Assembly: GCA_938008575.1 (NCBI GenBank)
Contig: CALLKB010000099.1
Location: 1-14,812, forward strand
Direction: 5' to 3'
DNA: 14,812 nt
Source of the DNA: an uncultured Cytophagaceae bacterium
Lineage (GTDB): Bacteria > Bacteroidota > Bacteroidia > Cytophagales > Spirosomataceae
Position 1 is the first letter of the stretch; every line of letters begins with the position of its first letter. Below the pieces are notes generated by a model, which saw nothing but the letters and a program-made list of their open reading frames with translations, had not been told where the DNA came from and did no database searches. The position numbers and the translations under genes were made by a program. Of this stretch, positions 7,345 to 14,097 are shown in pieces.

Positions 7345-7352
7345 TATCTTTG
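7345..7352 (+). promoter_or_regulatory. -7-like box ahead of the DksA-like operon
   Basis: TATCTTTG fits TAnnTTTG. No TTTG or TTG occurs 17-23 nt upstream, so the -33 element is weak or missing. The resulting leader would be about 85 nt and contains a small inverted repeat TTCAG/CTGAA (7372-7376, 7384-7388). Confidence 0.4.
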
Positions 7353-7442
7353 TAGGATAGAACGCGGCAAGTTCAGTAAGGTGCTGAAATTCAAATAATT
7401 ATACTTTTTCGTGTTCGAGTAAAATTAAAAGAGTTATTATTT

Positions 7443-7826
7443 ATGGCGACGGAAGAGAAGAATCGTTATTCTGCTGAAGAATTAAAAGAGTTCGAAGCAA
7501 TCATTCAAAGTAAATTAGCTGAAACCAATGCAGAGTTAAAGTATTTACGTGAAGCATTAAGCAAAAAAAATGACCCAGGTACAGATGACACATCAGGTAA
7601 TTCAAAGGTCATGGAAGATGGAGCGGATACGCAAGAGAAGGAAAGCATGAATCAATTGGCGGTACGCCAACAAAAATTTGCTAAAAGCTTAGAAAATGCG
7701 TTGATGCGCATTAAAAATGGCACATACGGCGTTTGTATTGATTCCGGAAAATTAATTTCCAAAGAGCGTTTGCGTTTGGTTCCACATACACAGCATTCGA
7801 TTGAGGCCAAATTAAAACAACGCTAG
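7443..7826 (+). CDS. DksA/TraR-like protein with a degenerate zinc finger
   Basis: A 127-residue relative of DksA, which enters the secondary channel of RNA polymerase and, with ppGpp, resets transcription. Two helices (about 10-45 and 65-92) form the predicted coiled coil, and the tip keeps the D59-x-x-D62 pair that DksA uses near the polymerase active site. The globular end reads YGVCIDSGKLISKERLRLVPHT. Against E. coli DksA, three of the four zinc cysteines are replaced (S101, S119, A122) and only C98 remains. This reduction seems usual for the Bacteroidota group, where the fold may be held without metal. The start of the next gene abuts the stop codon, so the three genes to 8484 form one unit. 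Confidence 0.88.
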   Translation: MATEEKNRYSAEELKEFEAIIQSKLAETNAELKYLREALSKKNDPGTDDTSGNSKVMEDGADTQEKESMNQLAVRQQKFAKSLENALMRIKNGTYGVCIDSGKLISKERLRLVPHTQHSIEAKLKQR

Positions 7827-8174
7827 ATGGGATTTTTCGACAATAATGGTTTGGTAGATTTATTGAAAAACTACTTGAAAACGCAATTTGAACTCGTTAA
7901 ACTCGACATTCAAGAGCGTTTGGAAGCCTTATTGGAACGCATATTCAAATTCATCATCTTGGCGTTTGCTTTAGGAATAGGAGTATTATTCCTGCTACAT
8001 GGCATTGCCAACATGATCAATGCCTATTTAGGCAGCCAATTCTGGGGACATTTAATTGTTTCTGGAGCCTGTTTTATTGTGGGCGCAATTATGGTGGCTA
8101 GCTTTCGCAAGCCACAGGAAAACGAAGATTTAGCGGAAGAAGAAATTACAGCAGATGAGTCAGATAACGAATAA
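7827..8174 (+). CDS. Holin-X/YqjE-like two-helix membrane protein
   Basis: A 115-residue membrane protein of the phage-holin-3_6 (DUF1469/YqjE-like) type. An N-terminal amphipathic part (LVDLLKNYLKTQFELVKLDIQE segment, residues 10-31) precedes two transmembrane helices at about 40-63 and 72-92, ending in an acidic tail. Despite the holin name these are usually chromosomal proteins of unknown function that sit with YqjD-like proteins; lysis activity should not be assumed. The ATG directly follows the TAG of the DksA-like gene, and the 3' end overlaps the next gene by 20 nt. Confidence 0.82.
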   Translation: MGFFDNNGLVDLLKNYLKTQFELVKLDIQERLEALLERIFKFIILAFALGIGVLFLLHGIANMINAYLGSQFWGHLIVSGACFIVGAIMVASFRKPQENEDLAEEEITADESDNE

Positions 8175-8484
8175 GAAAGCGAAATTAGAGGCTGAGGCAG
8201 CTAATTTCGAAAATAAAATTGGTGAACAAATTGCCGACATTAAGCAGGTTGCCAAAGAAAAAGGCACCCAAATTTTAGTCGCAGGAGCTGTCGTGGCTGG
8301 GGCTTATTTGTTATACTCACTATTGTCAGGAAGTGATAAATCTGAAAAAAAATCAGAGAAAAAAGAGTCTTCTTTTTTAGGTAACGCCATTACATCGTAT
8401 GCGGTAGGGATTGCGTTGTCGCTGGCAAAAGACCAACTAGTTGATTATTTGAGAAAGCTCGAGGAAGAATCAGTTAAGAAATAA
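8155..8484 (+). CDS. YtxH/YqjD-like small membrane protein
   Basis: A 109-residue protein. A charged N-terminal helix (residues 5-37) is followed by a hydrophobic segment LVAGAVVAGAYLLYSLLSG (41-59), a Lys/Ser/Glu linker (60-72) and a second hydrophobic stretch (74-92) with a charged C-terminal helix. The layout resembles YtxH or the DUF883 proteins (YqjD/ElaB), which are small membrane-anchored stress proteins. The ATG at 8155 lies inside the preceding gene (20-nt overlap). Placing it next to a YqjE-like gene parallels the yqjD-yqjE order of enterobacteria, which supports the assignment but does not give a function. Confidence 0.75.
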   Translation: MSQITNKKAKLEAEAANFENKIGEQIADIKQVAKEKGTQILVAGAVVAGAYLLYSLLSGSDKSEKKSEKKESSFLGNAITSYAVGIALSLAKDQLVDYLRKLEEESVKK

Positions 8485-8504
8485 CAAATACATTTTTTCT
8501 CCAC

Positions 8505-8542
8505 TACCTTTGGCAATCCTCAAAACAGGTTTGCCAAAGGTA
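8505..8542. repeat. Long imperfect hairpin
   Basis: Two 16-nt arms (8505-8520 and 8527-8542, TACCTTTGGCAA...TTGCCAAAGGTA) pair with one mismatch around a 6-nt loop. No T run follows on either strand, so this is not an ordinary intrinsic terminator. Confidence 0.8.
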
Positions 8543-8600
8543 AGGTTTAGTGGTTTGCCGAAAGTAGACTTGAGCGGATTGCCAAAGGTTATTGGGGGTA
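8529..8600 (+). repeat. Three direct repeats with 24-bp period
   Basis: Units begin at 8529, 8553 and 8577 with the cores GTTTGCCAAAGG, GTTTGCCGAAAG and GATTGCCAAAGG. The first unit also forms the right arm of the hairpin. In one plus-strand frame (codons from 8528) the repeat would encode the octapeptide-like series GLPKVRFS, GLPKVDLS, GLPKVIGG, running open to a TAA at 8633, but no credible start codon was found. It looks like a dispersed intergenic element. Confidence 0.75.
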
Positions 8601-8609
8601 TTCAGGAAT

Positions 8610-9684
8610 TTAATTCTCCATCAAGTAAGCCTTAATAAACTCATTGATTTCGCCATCCAACACCGCATCCGTATTTGAGGTTTGGTAATTTGTCCGGTGA
8701 TCTTTTACTCGTCGATCGTCTAGTACATAAGATCGAATCTGCGAACCCCATTCAATTTTCTTTTTACCCGCTTCTACTTCCGCACGCGCAGCATTGCGCT
8801 TGTCGATTTCGATTTGGTATAATTTTGATTTCAAGAGGCGTAATGCAACTTCCTTATTTTGCAATTGCGAACGCTCCTGCTGACAGGCGATAATAATCCC
8901 CGAAGGTTTGTGGGTTAATCTCACCGCCGTTTCTACCTTGTTGACATTCTGTCCTCCAGCTCCACCGGAACGGAAAGTATCCCAATCGATGTCGGCAGGA
9001 TTGATATCAATCTCAATGGAATCATCGGCCAACGGGCATATATATACGGAAGCAAAGGACGTATGTCTGCGGGCATTCGAGTCAAACGGAGAAATACGGA
9101 CTAGACGATGTACACCGTTCTCCGACTTCAAATTACCATAGGCAAATTCGCCGTCCACCTCGATAGTTACGGATTTGATTCCGGCCACATCTCCTACGTT
9201 TTCATCAACTAAGCGAACTTTGAAGCCATTTTTTTCAGCCCACATGTGATACATGCGAAGCAACATGGAGGCCCAATCTTGGGATTCTGTACCACCCGCA
9301 CCGGCGTTAATTTCGAGAACGGCGCTCATGTTGTCGCCTTCCTCCGACATCATTTTGCGGAATTCGAGGGATTCGAGCAGAGATTCGAGTTTGGCACCTT
9401 CGGCATCCACTTCGGGTTCCGCGGCTTCACCCATCTCGTAAAACTCCCAAATCGTCTCTAAATCGTCTTGTGCGCGGGATAATTGGTCGAAACCATCCGT
9501 CCAAAATTTAAGTCCACGCATTTCGCGCATGGTACTTTCGGCCTTTTCGGGATTGTTCCAAAACTCGGGATCGAGTGTGACGGTCTCCAGTTCGGATATT
9601 AAATATTTCTTATGATCGTAGTCAAAGATACCTCCTTAAAGCCTCTATTCTGGCTTTCAGGTCATTGAACCTGTCTCTTGTCAT
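8610..9684 (-). CDS. prfB: Peptide chain release factor 2 with programmed +1 frameshift
   Basis: Recognises UGA and UAA stop codons and triggers peptide release. Frame one starts with ATG at 9684 and reaches codon 20 (CTT) followed by an in-frame TGA (9624-9622). A +1 shift there joins frame two (GAC at 9623), giving about 357 residues (join of 9684-9625 and 9623-8610). The anticodon-mimic tripeptide SPF is at about 198-200 ([12 protein letters not shown]) and the GGQ peptidyl-hydrolase motif at about 243-245 ([15 protein letters not shown]). Lengths and motif spacing match known RF2. Treating it as starting from the internal ATG at 9530 would lose the first 51 residues. The start is divergent from lpdA. 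Confidence 0.96.
9621..9636 (-). promoter_or_regulatory. prfB programmed frameshift site
   Basis: Read on the minus strand: AGGAGG, TAT, CTT, TGA, C. This is the classic RF2 arrangement: an internal Shine-Dalgarno sequence 3 nt before the slippery CTT, then a poor-context UGA followed by C. Low RF2 lets the ribosome slip forward one base and make more RF2. Confidence 0.95.
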
Positions 9685-9707
9685 GTGGATTTCTGCTAAA
9701 TAAAGTA

Positions 9708-9715
9708 CAAATATA
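9708..9715 (-). promoter_or_regulatory. -7-like box for prfB
   Basis: TATATTTG on the minus strand fits TAnnTTTG and lies 23 nt before the prfB ATG. No good -33 element was seen at the expected distance. Confidence 0.4.
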
Positions 9716-9765
9716 CCCGATTTTGTGCTAAATTGCGGCCTCATTCATTTAAATCAAGCAATAAA

Positions 9766-11160
9766 ATGGCGCAACAATACGATTTGATCGTGGTAGGCTC
9801 AGGCCCAGGGGGTTATGTAGCAGCTATCCGAGCTTCTCAATTAGGTTTAAAATGTGCAGTCGTGGAGAAAGAATCTTTGGGAGGTATCTGCCTAAACTGG
9901 GGATGTATCCCAACCAAAGCCTTGTTAAAATCTGCGAATGTATTTGAATACATCAAGCATGCATCGGACTACGGAATTACCGTGAAAGGAGCAGAAGCTG
10001 ATTTCTCAGCGGTAATCGCGCGTTCACGTGGGGTTGCTGATAGCATGAGCAAAGGCGTTCAGTTTTTGATGAAGAAAAACAAGATCGATGTGATCATGGG
10101 TTACGGAAAAATCCAACCGGGTAAAAAGGTGGAGGTTACGGATGCCGATGGAAAAGCGAATATCTACGAAGGAAAAAATATCATGATTGCGACGGGTGCG
10201 CGTGCTCGTGCGTTACCGAATATCCCAATCGATGGCGAAAAAGTAATCGAATACCGCAAGGCGATGAGCTTAGCTAAACGTCCAGATTCGATGGTTATCA
10301 TCGGTTCAGGTGCGATTGGCGTGGAGTTTGCGTATGTATACGCGGCCATGGGAACGAAAGTAACCATTGTTGAATTTATGCCAAACATCGTTCCGGTAGA
10401 GGATGAAGATGTATCGAAAGAATTGGCGAAGCAATACAAGAAAATGGGTATTGACATCTTGACTTCATCGAGTGTGGAGTCGGTTGATACCAAAGGAAAA
10501 GGCTGCAAGGTAAGTGTGAAAACACCTACGGGCAATCAAGATATCCAATGTGACATCGTCCTTTCTGCGGCGGGTGTGATTTGCAATTTGGAAAACATTG
10601 GTTTGGAAGAAGTAGGTATCATTGTGGACAAAGGACGTATTCCGGTGAACGCATGGTATGAGACAAATATGCCAGGATATTTTGCGATTGGTGATGTGAC
10701 GCCAGGTCCAGCTTTGGCACACGTAGCATCAGCAGAAGGTATCATTTGTGTGGAGAAAATCGCAGGCCACAAGACAGAGGCCTTAGATTATTCGAACATT
10801 CCAGGTTGTACGTATTGCTCACCAGAAATTTCTTCTGTGGGAATGACGGAGAAGAAGGCACGTGAGGCAGGATATGATATAAAAGTAGGTAAATTCCCAT
10901 TCGTGGCTTCGGGTAAAGCAACGGCTGCTGGAGCGCGTGATGGTTTTGTGAAAGTTATCTACGATGCCAAATACGGCGAATTATTAGGCGCACACATGAT
11001 CGGTTACAACGTAACGGAGCTTATCGCGGAAGCTGTTGTGGTTCGTAAATTAGAAAGCACGGCTTATGAGATTATGAAATCGATTCACCCACACCCAACC
11101 ATTTCGGAAGCGTTCAAGGGCGCGACGGAAGCGGCATACGGCGAGGCAGTCGATTTATAA
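9766..11160 (+). CDS. lpdA: Dihydrolipoyl dehydrogenase (E3)
   Basis: FAD enzyme that reoxidises dihydrolipoamide in the 2-oxoacid dehydrogenase complexes and the glycine cleavage system, producing NADH. The ATG at 9766 gives 464 residues beginning MAQQYDLIVVGSGPGGYVAA, the FAD Rossmann motif; an upstream in-frame TTG at 9733 would add 11 residues with no family support. The redox disulphide is C42-LNWG-C47 (GGICLNWGCIPTK). The NAD-binding fold has IIGSGAIGVEF and the second FAD motif is FAIGDVTPGPALAHVAS. The C-terminal catalytic His-Glu pair is in HPHPTISEAF. It stands alone, away from any E1/E2 genes in this window, and has its own terminator. Confidence 0.96.
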   Translation: MAQQYDLIVVGSGPGGYVAAIRASQLGLKCAVVEKESLGGICLNWGCIPTKALLKSANVFEYIKHASDYGITVKGAEADFSAVIARSRGVADSMSKGVQFLMKKNKIDVIMGYGKIQPGKKVEVTDADGKANIYEGKNIMIATGARARALPNIPIDGEKVIEYRKAMSLAKRPDSMVIIGSGAIGVEFAYVYAAMGTKVTIVEFMPNIVPVEDEDVSKELAKQYKKMGIDILTSSSVESVDTKGKGCKVSVKTPTGNQDIQCDIVLSAAGVICNLENIGLEEVGIIVDKGRIPVNAWYETNMPGYFAIGDVTPGPALAHVASAEGIICVEKIAGHKTEALDYSNIPGCTYCSPEISSVGMTEKKAREAGYDIKVGKFPFVASGKATAAGARDGFVKVIYDAKYGELLGAHMIGYNVTELIAEAVVVRKLESTAYEIMKSIHPHPTISEAFKGATEAAYGEAVDL

Positions 11161-11165
11161 AAAGG

Positions 11166-11192
11166 AAAGAGGAGCTTAGCTCCTCTTTTTTT
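11166..11192 (+). terminator. Intrinsic terminator after lpdA
   Basis: A perfect 10-bp stem (11166-11175 with 11179-11188, AAAGAGGAGC/GCTCCTCTTT) with a 3-nt loop and a T run to 11192. It reaches the stop of the convergent rhodanese gene; the opposite strand is also T-rich, so it may serve both. Confidence 0.88.
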
Positions 11193-11463
11193 ATTGTCCA
11201 AAATAGGCTTCGGTTCCACCCTCAAGCCAGTCGGCACCCGGAATCATCGCTGCCGCCTCCGCTGACCGACCGCCCCCTTTTCCACATACAGTGATGACAG
11301 GTTTGTCCGTCGGGAGTTCATGCAATCTATGAGCGAGTTCTTTAAGCGGAATATGTTTCGCCCACGGAATGTGGCCGTCTTCAAATTCGTTTTTATTGCG
11401 CACATCGAGTACAAATACTTTCCCGTGTTTAAGTAGCGGTTTGAAATCGGCTTGTGTCATCAT
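11191..11463 (-). CDS. Single-domain rhodanese-like protein
   Basis: A 90-residue cytoplasmic rhodanese fold, expected to carry sulphur as a cysteine persulphide or act in a related role. VFVLDVRNKNEFEDGHIPWAKHIP (residues 17-39) is the standard CH2A/B segment with the conserved Asp-Val-Arg and Glu-x-x-x-Gly-His-Ile. The active-site cysteine is C60 in VCGKGGGRSAEAA. Here the loop between cysteine and arginine is C-x5-R, one residue longer than the usual C-x4-R of thiosulphate sulphurtransferases. The start could be either of two adjacent ATG codons (11463 or 11460). The neighbours give no pathway clue. Confidence 0.9.
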   Translation of the reverse strand: MMTQADFKPLLKHGKVFVLDVRNKNEFEDGHIPWAKHIPLKELAHRLHELPTDKPVITVCGKGGGRSAEAAAMIPGADWLEGGTEAYFGQ

Positions 11464-11514
11464 GTCCTAAAGGTCGGCAAAGATGCCAAGCAATTTTTAT
11501 ACAAATGTTAAAAA

Positions 11515-12105
11515 TTATAGCTCTCGGATTTGAATGGTTTGATAGGCCACTTTGCTTTTCGGGTCGTGGGCTTGAATGGCAATTGTTCCCCATTGAATTT
11601 TACGCGGATCGGTGCCGTTGGTACGATCAGCCGGTTCCGTATAATCGATCACAGTTTTGCCATTGATTTTTGTGGTAATGTGGTTTCCTTGTACGATAAC
11701 ATTCAGGTCAAACCATTCCTCATCTTTGACATAGGTATCTTTGGTATCGACAATTCCGTAAACTGAAGCCGTACGACGCCAGTCGGTATGCGAATTATTC
11801 ACCTGAATCTCATAGCCTTGTTTGGGCCAATCGTTTTCTAAGAATTTGGTACAAACATAGAGCCCTGAATTAGCGCCAGGATAGGTTTTTACGCGGGCAT
11901 GCACTTCAAAATTCTTGGGCGTATAGCCATTGTAAAAGAGGTGACCGCGGTTTCCTTCGATGATGAGTTCGCCATTTTCGACACGAAAGGAGCTGGGATT
12001 TTCGCTGATTTTCCAGTTATCGATGTCTTTGCCATTGAATAGGTCGATCCATTGGGCATTTGAGGTGAAGCTTGCGAGGAGAAAGAGGAATAGGAGGTTT
12101 TTCAT
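11515..12105 (-). CDS. Secreted DUF1080 (3-keto-disaccharide hydrolase-like) protein
   Basis: A 196-residue exported protein. MKNLLFLFLLASFTSNAQ is a signal peptide with a likely cut before the Gln. The mature chain opens WIDLFNGKDIDNWK, the hallmark of the DUF1080 concanavalin-like fold, and continues with GELIIEG, FEVHARVK, NSGLYVC, GYEIQVNNSHTD and a final IAIQAHDPKS/KVAYQTIQIREL pair of strands. The family includes 3-keto-glycoside hydrolases and many carbohydrate-binding periplasmic proteins in Bacteroidota; which applies here is not settled. It is a minus-strand single gene between the rhodanese and the toxin-antitoxin pair. Confidence 0.9.
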   Translation of the reverse strand: MKNLLFLFLLASFTSNAQWIDLFNGKDIDNWKISENPSSFRVENGELIIEGNRGHLFYNGYTPKNFEVHARVKTYPGANSGLYVCTKFLENDWPKQGYEIQVNNSHTDWRRTASVYGIVDTKDTYVKDEEWFDLNVIVQGNHITTKINGKTVIDYTEPADRTNGTDPRKIQWGTIAIQAHDPKSKVAYQTIQIREL

Positions 12106-12146
12106 GGGATAGGTTTAAATTATTTGTGTAAGATTCAAATGTCTGC

Positions 12147-12482
12147 TTATAAATCAAGCATAATTCTCAAATTAGTTTTCAGTTTCACTTGCTGGTTTTG
12201 TGTCAAACGCCCCAATCTTTTAATAAGTCGAGTATTATCGATAGCACGAACTTGATCAACGAGCACATCACTTAATTCATCTAATTGACCCTTGGTCAAA
12301 TGAACCCTCAAATATTCTAATTTCGGTTGGACATTTGTCGTAACAGGACAAATCAACGTGGACAAATGCATCGTATTTAGCAAGTCTGTTTGAACAATAA
12401 TAACTGGCCTGGTTTTGCCAGCCTCCGTTCCTTTACTAGGGTTCAGGTTGGCTAACCAAATATCAAATTGCTTAATCTCCAT
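12147..12482 (-). CDS. MazF/PemK-type mRNA interferase toxin
   Basis: A 111-residue toxin expected to cut mRNA at short motifs when the antitoxin is degraded. The MazF fold is shown by FDIWLANLNPSKGTEAGKTRPVIIVQTDLLN (two short segments around residues 6-36; the catalytic-type arginine is R25), STLICPVTTN (41-50; T48 equivalent) and the C-terminal LSDVLVDQVRAIDNTRLIKRLG region. Length is normal. The start overlaps the antitoxin stop by 11 nt, the expected antitoxin-first layout. All recognised motif residues are present, so the toxin is likely active. Confidence 0.93.
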   Translation of the reverse strand: MEIKQFDIWLANLNPSKGTEAGKTRPVIIVQTDLLNTMHLSTLICPVTTNVQPKLEYLRVHLTKGQLDELSDVLVDQVRAIDNTRLIKRLGRLTQNQQVKLKTNLRIMLDL

Positions 12483-12702
12483 CGATCAACATGTCAAATT
12501 CCCGCAAAATATCCATGGAATCGGCGGAAGTTAAAACGGATTCTTTAGCTAACGCTTTTTTCAACAATCTGCGTTTTTGCACCAAATTATACATGTTAAC
12601 GGCTTCATTGATGTAACGGTTACGCGCCAAATGCAACTGTGCAGTTATTGCCTCCGTCTCATCAAAAATATGATCATCTAATTTGAGCGATAAGGTTTTC
12701 AT
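12472..12702 (-). CDS. Antitoxin of the MazF-type toxin, ribbon-helix-helix
   Basis: A 76-residue protein with an N-terminal beta-strand (KTLSLKLDDHIF) and two helices ending near residue 43, the layout of ribbon-helix-helix DNA-binding antitoxins. The charged C-terminal part (residues 44-76) would wrap the toxin. It precedes and overlaps the toxin gene. It should bind the perfect palindrome in its own promoter to repress the operon. Confidence 0.85.
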   Translation of the reverse strand: MKTLSLKLDDHIFDETEAITAQLHLARNRYINEAVNMYNLVQKRRLLKKALAKESVLTSADSMDILREFDMLIDGD

Positions 12703-12716
12703 CTTTTTGTTTTTCT

Positions 12717-12748
12717 TAAAAGTATATACTTTTGGTGTATTCTCAAAA
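12717..12748 (-). promoter_or_regulatory. Promoter of the toxin-antitoxin operon
   Basis: On the minus strand TTTG (12747-12744), a 19-nt spacer and TACTTTTA (12724-12717; one mismatch from TAnnTTTG) make a good promoter about 15 nt before the antitoxin ATG. The operator palindrome lies over the -7 box. Confidence 0.6.
12718..12733. promoter_or_regulatory. Operator palindrome of the toxin-antitoxin operon
   Basis: AAAAGTATATACTTTT is a perfect 16-bp palindrome centred between 12725 and 12726. It overlaps the -7 box, so binding of the ribbon-helix-helix antitoxin would block transcription. Confidence 0.7.
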
Positions 12749-12764
12749 CTTAATCAACAGATTA

Positions 12765-13508
12765 TCAATTCATTGATATCACATAAGGCTTATGCTCCGC
12801 CAGGTATTCATCCCACTCTTCCCGACTCCCCCGAAAGACATTCAGATCAGCGCGATGCGTAATGGCCATCAAATCCGCGTCGATATTGAATTGCCAAAAG
12901 GTACAATCCATCATCGTAGGCCTCCAAGCATTCGTGGAGCTCAGCCATAGCGTATGATTTCCAAAATCCTCTTCGATAAAATCCCGATAGCCATCCCCGT
13001 TTGTGTAGATGATTGGTTGGTGTTTGGTATGTTTTTTCAGTTCCTTCATGAACGCACGCAGGCGATTTTTAACCTTTTCTTGGGCTACGGAAATGTTGCC
13101 ATGTTGCTCCACGTCGATGACTAAGGGCAATTGCAAATGCCGACCGTCCAACTGTTTCAAAAAGTGTTGGGCTTGCTCCTTTCCTTCCACATCGAAACGA
13201 AAAAAGTGGTAGGCCCCAACGGGAATATCCCGTTCAAGAAAGGCCTCGTAATGTTGCTCGAAGGTATCATCCACTCGGTCGTCTCCTTCACTGACTTTTA
13301 AAAAGACAAAATCCAAGGAATCTAAGCCATCATAGATAACCCGACCATTCCAGTGGGAAAGATCTAAGCCACGTACCTCAAAACTTTTGGCAAGCTCCCA
13401 AGGATCACCGGGTTTGACATGGTGTTTTACGCTAGGTCGGAAATAAAATACAAGAGCTCCCAAGAGGCCGATGAATAGCACGAAAAGGAAAAGTACAGTT
13501 TTGGTCAT
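12765..13508 (-). CDS. GH25 lysozyme-type muramidase with N-terminal membrane anchor
   Basis: Hydrolyses the MurNAc-GlcNAc bond of peptidoglycan. The ATG at 13508 gives 247 residues; a TTG at 13529 lies inside the upstream gene and is less likely. Residues 3-23 form one hydrophobic helix with little cleavage signal, so the enzyme is probably anchored facing the periplasm. GH25 landmarks are RGLDLSHWNG (47-56, with D49), FVFLKVSEG (68-75), IPVGAYHFFR (95-104), the catalytic D132-V-E134 in PLVIDVEQHG, IIYTN (166-170), FWQFN (204-208) and ADLNVFRGS (220-228). It begins 1 nt after the stop of the Fic gene, so it is very likely co-translated with that pair. An endolysin origin or a cell-wall remodelling role are both possible. 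Confidence 0.92.
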   Translation of the reverse strand: MTKTVLFLFVLFIGLLGALVFYFRPSVKHHVKPGDPWELAKSFEVRGLDLSHWNGRVIYDGLDSLDFVFLKVSEGDDRVDDTFEQHYEAFLERDIPVGAYHFFRFDVEGKEQAQHFLKQLDGRHLQLPLVIDVEQHGNISVAQEKVKNRLRAFMKELKKHTKHQPIIYTNGDGYRDFIEEDFGNHTLWLSSTNAWRPTMMDCTFWQFNIDADLMAITHRADLNVFRGSREEWDEYLAEHKPYVISMN

Positions 13509-13509
13509 A

Positions 13510-14097
13510 TTAATGTTGGGCAAAATCAATCAAGGGTACAAAATTGCCTTCAGCGGCTTGCTGAATGGCTGATAAATAAAGCTTGCGCACATCGCCTTTT
13601 GAATGGGCGCCCCAAGAAAAGCGCTGCAACCCAAAACGGTATTGCATCAATAAATCGGCCATGAGCCTTGCGTGCCGACCATTTCCATTGGGGAAACAAT
13701 GAATGGACACCAGGCGAAATTTAAAACGAATGGCAATTTCCACGGGTGAAAAAGTTTGATGAAGAATCCAATATTGGACATCCGCAAGCAAAACGTTCAA
13801 CTCCGTAGGAATCGTATACCAAGGCACACCAATATTGGTTTCAACTTTACGAAAAGTCCCTGCCCATTTCCAAACATGTCCGAACATTCGGCGATGCAAG
13901 AGGCAGATAAATTCAGTCGTCAACAAAGTAGGCAATGTCCGCTTACGCATCAGCCAGCGCAAAGCCTCATTGATATTCGCTTGTTCGTATGCATTAATCT
14001 GGGCATGCGTATGCAACATTGTAATCTTCAGACCGGATAATTGGTCTGGATCAATAGGTGTTTGTCCAAATTCTGATGCATCTAAGCCTATCCCCAT
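13510..14097 (-). CDS. Mobile mystery protein B, Fic-family
   Basis: A 195-residue Fic-domain protein. Fic enzymes usually transfer AMP to target proteins. The core motif is IHCFPNGNGRHAR (residues 132-144): H133 is the catalytic histidine and the GNGR anion-binding part is kept, but the acidic residue expected before GNGR is N137. The flap region WKWAGTFRKVETNIG (76-90) and the general layout match the 'mobile mystery protein B' subgroup, which is nearly always paired with protein A. The gene overlaps A by 10 nt and is followed after 1 nt by the GH25 gene. No clear (S/T)xxxE(G/N) inhibitory helix was seen, so control may depend on the partner. Enzymatic activity is unproven. Confidence 0.9.
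   Translation of the reverse strand: MGIGLDASEFGQTPIDPDQLSGLKITMLHTHAQINAYEQANINEALRWLMRKRTLPTLLTTEFICLLHRRMFGHVWKWAGTFRKVETNIGVPWYTIPTELNVLLADVQYWILHQTFSPVEIAIRFKFRLVSIHCFPNGNGRHARLMADLLMQYRFGLQRFSWGAHSKGDVRKLYLSAIQQAAEGNFVPLIDFAQH

Noticed and set aside
7827..8174. Phage lysis cassette (holin gene)
   Set aside because: The protein belongs to the chromosomal holin-X/YqjE-like group, next to DksA-like and YtxH-like genes, with no endolysin or other phage gene beside it.
8505..8542. Terminator for the plus-strand operon or for prfB
   Set aside because: The hairpin is strong but no T run follows it on either strand.
8529..8600. CRISPR array
   Set aside because: Only three degenerate 12-bp cores with 12-bp gaps, no conserved repeat-spacer lengths and no cas genes.
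8610..9530. prfB as a truncated gene or pseudogene starting at 9530
   Set aside because: The in-frame TGA after codon 20 is the conserved programmed frameshift site, and the upstream frame joins exactly; the gene is complete.
9733..9765. TTG start adding 11 residues to dihydrolipoyl dehydrogenase
   Set aside because: The ATG at 9766 gives the usual N-terminus for the family; the extension is polar and unsupported.
10164..10772. Minus-strand ORFs of 78-123 codons inside lpdA
   Set aside because: Antisense shadows of a well supported enzyme gene; low-complexity, unrelated translations.
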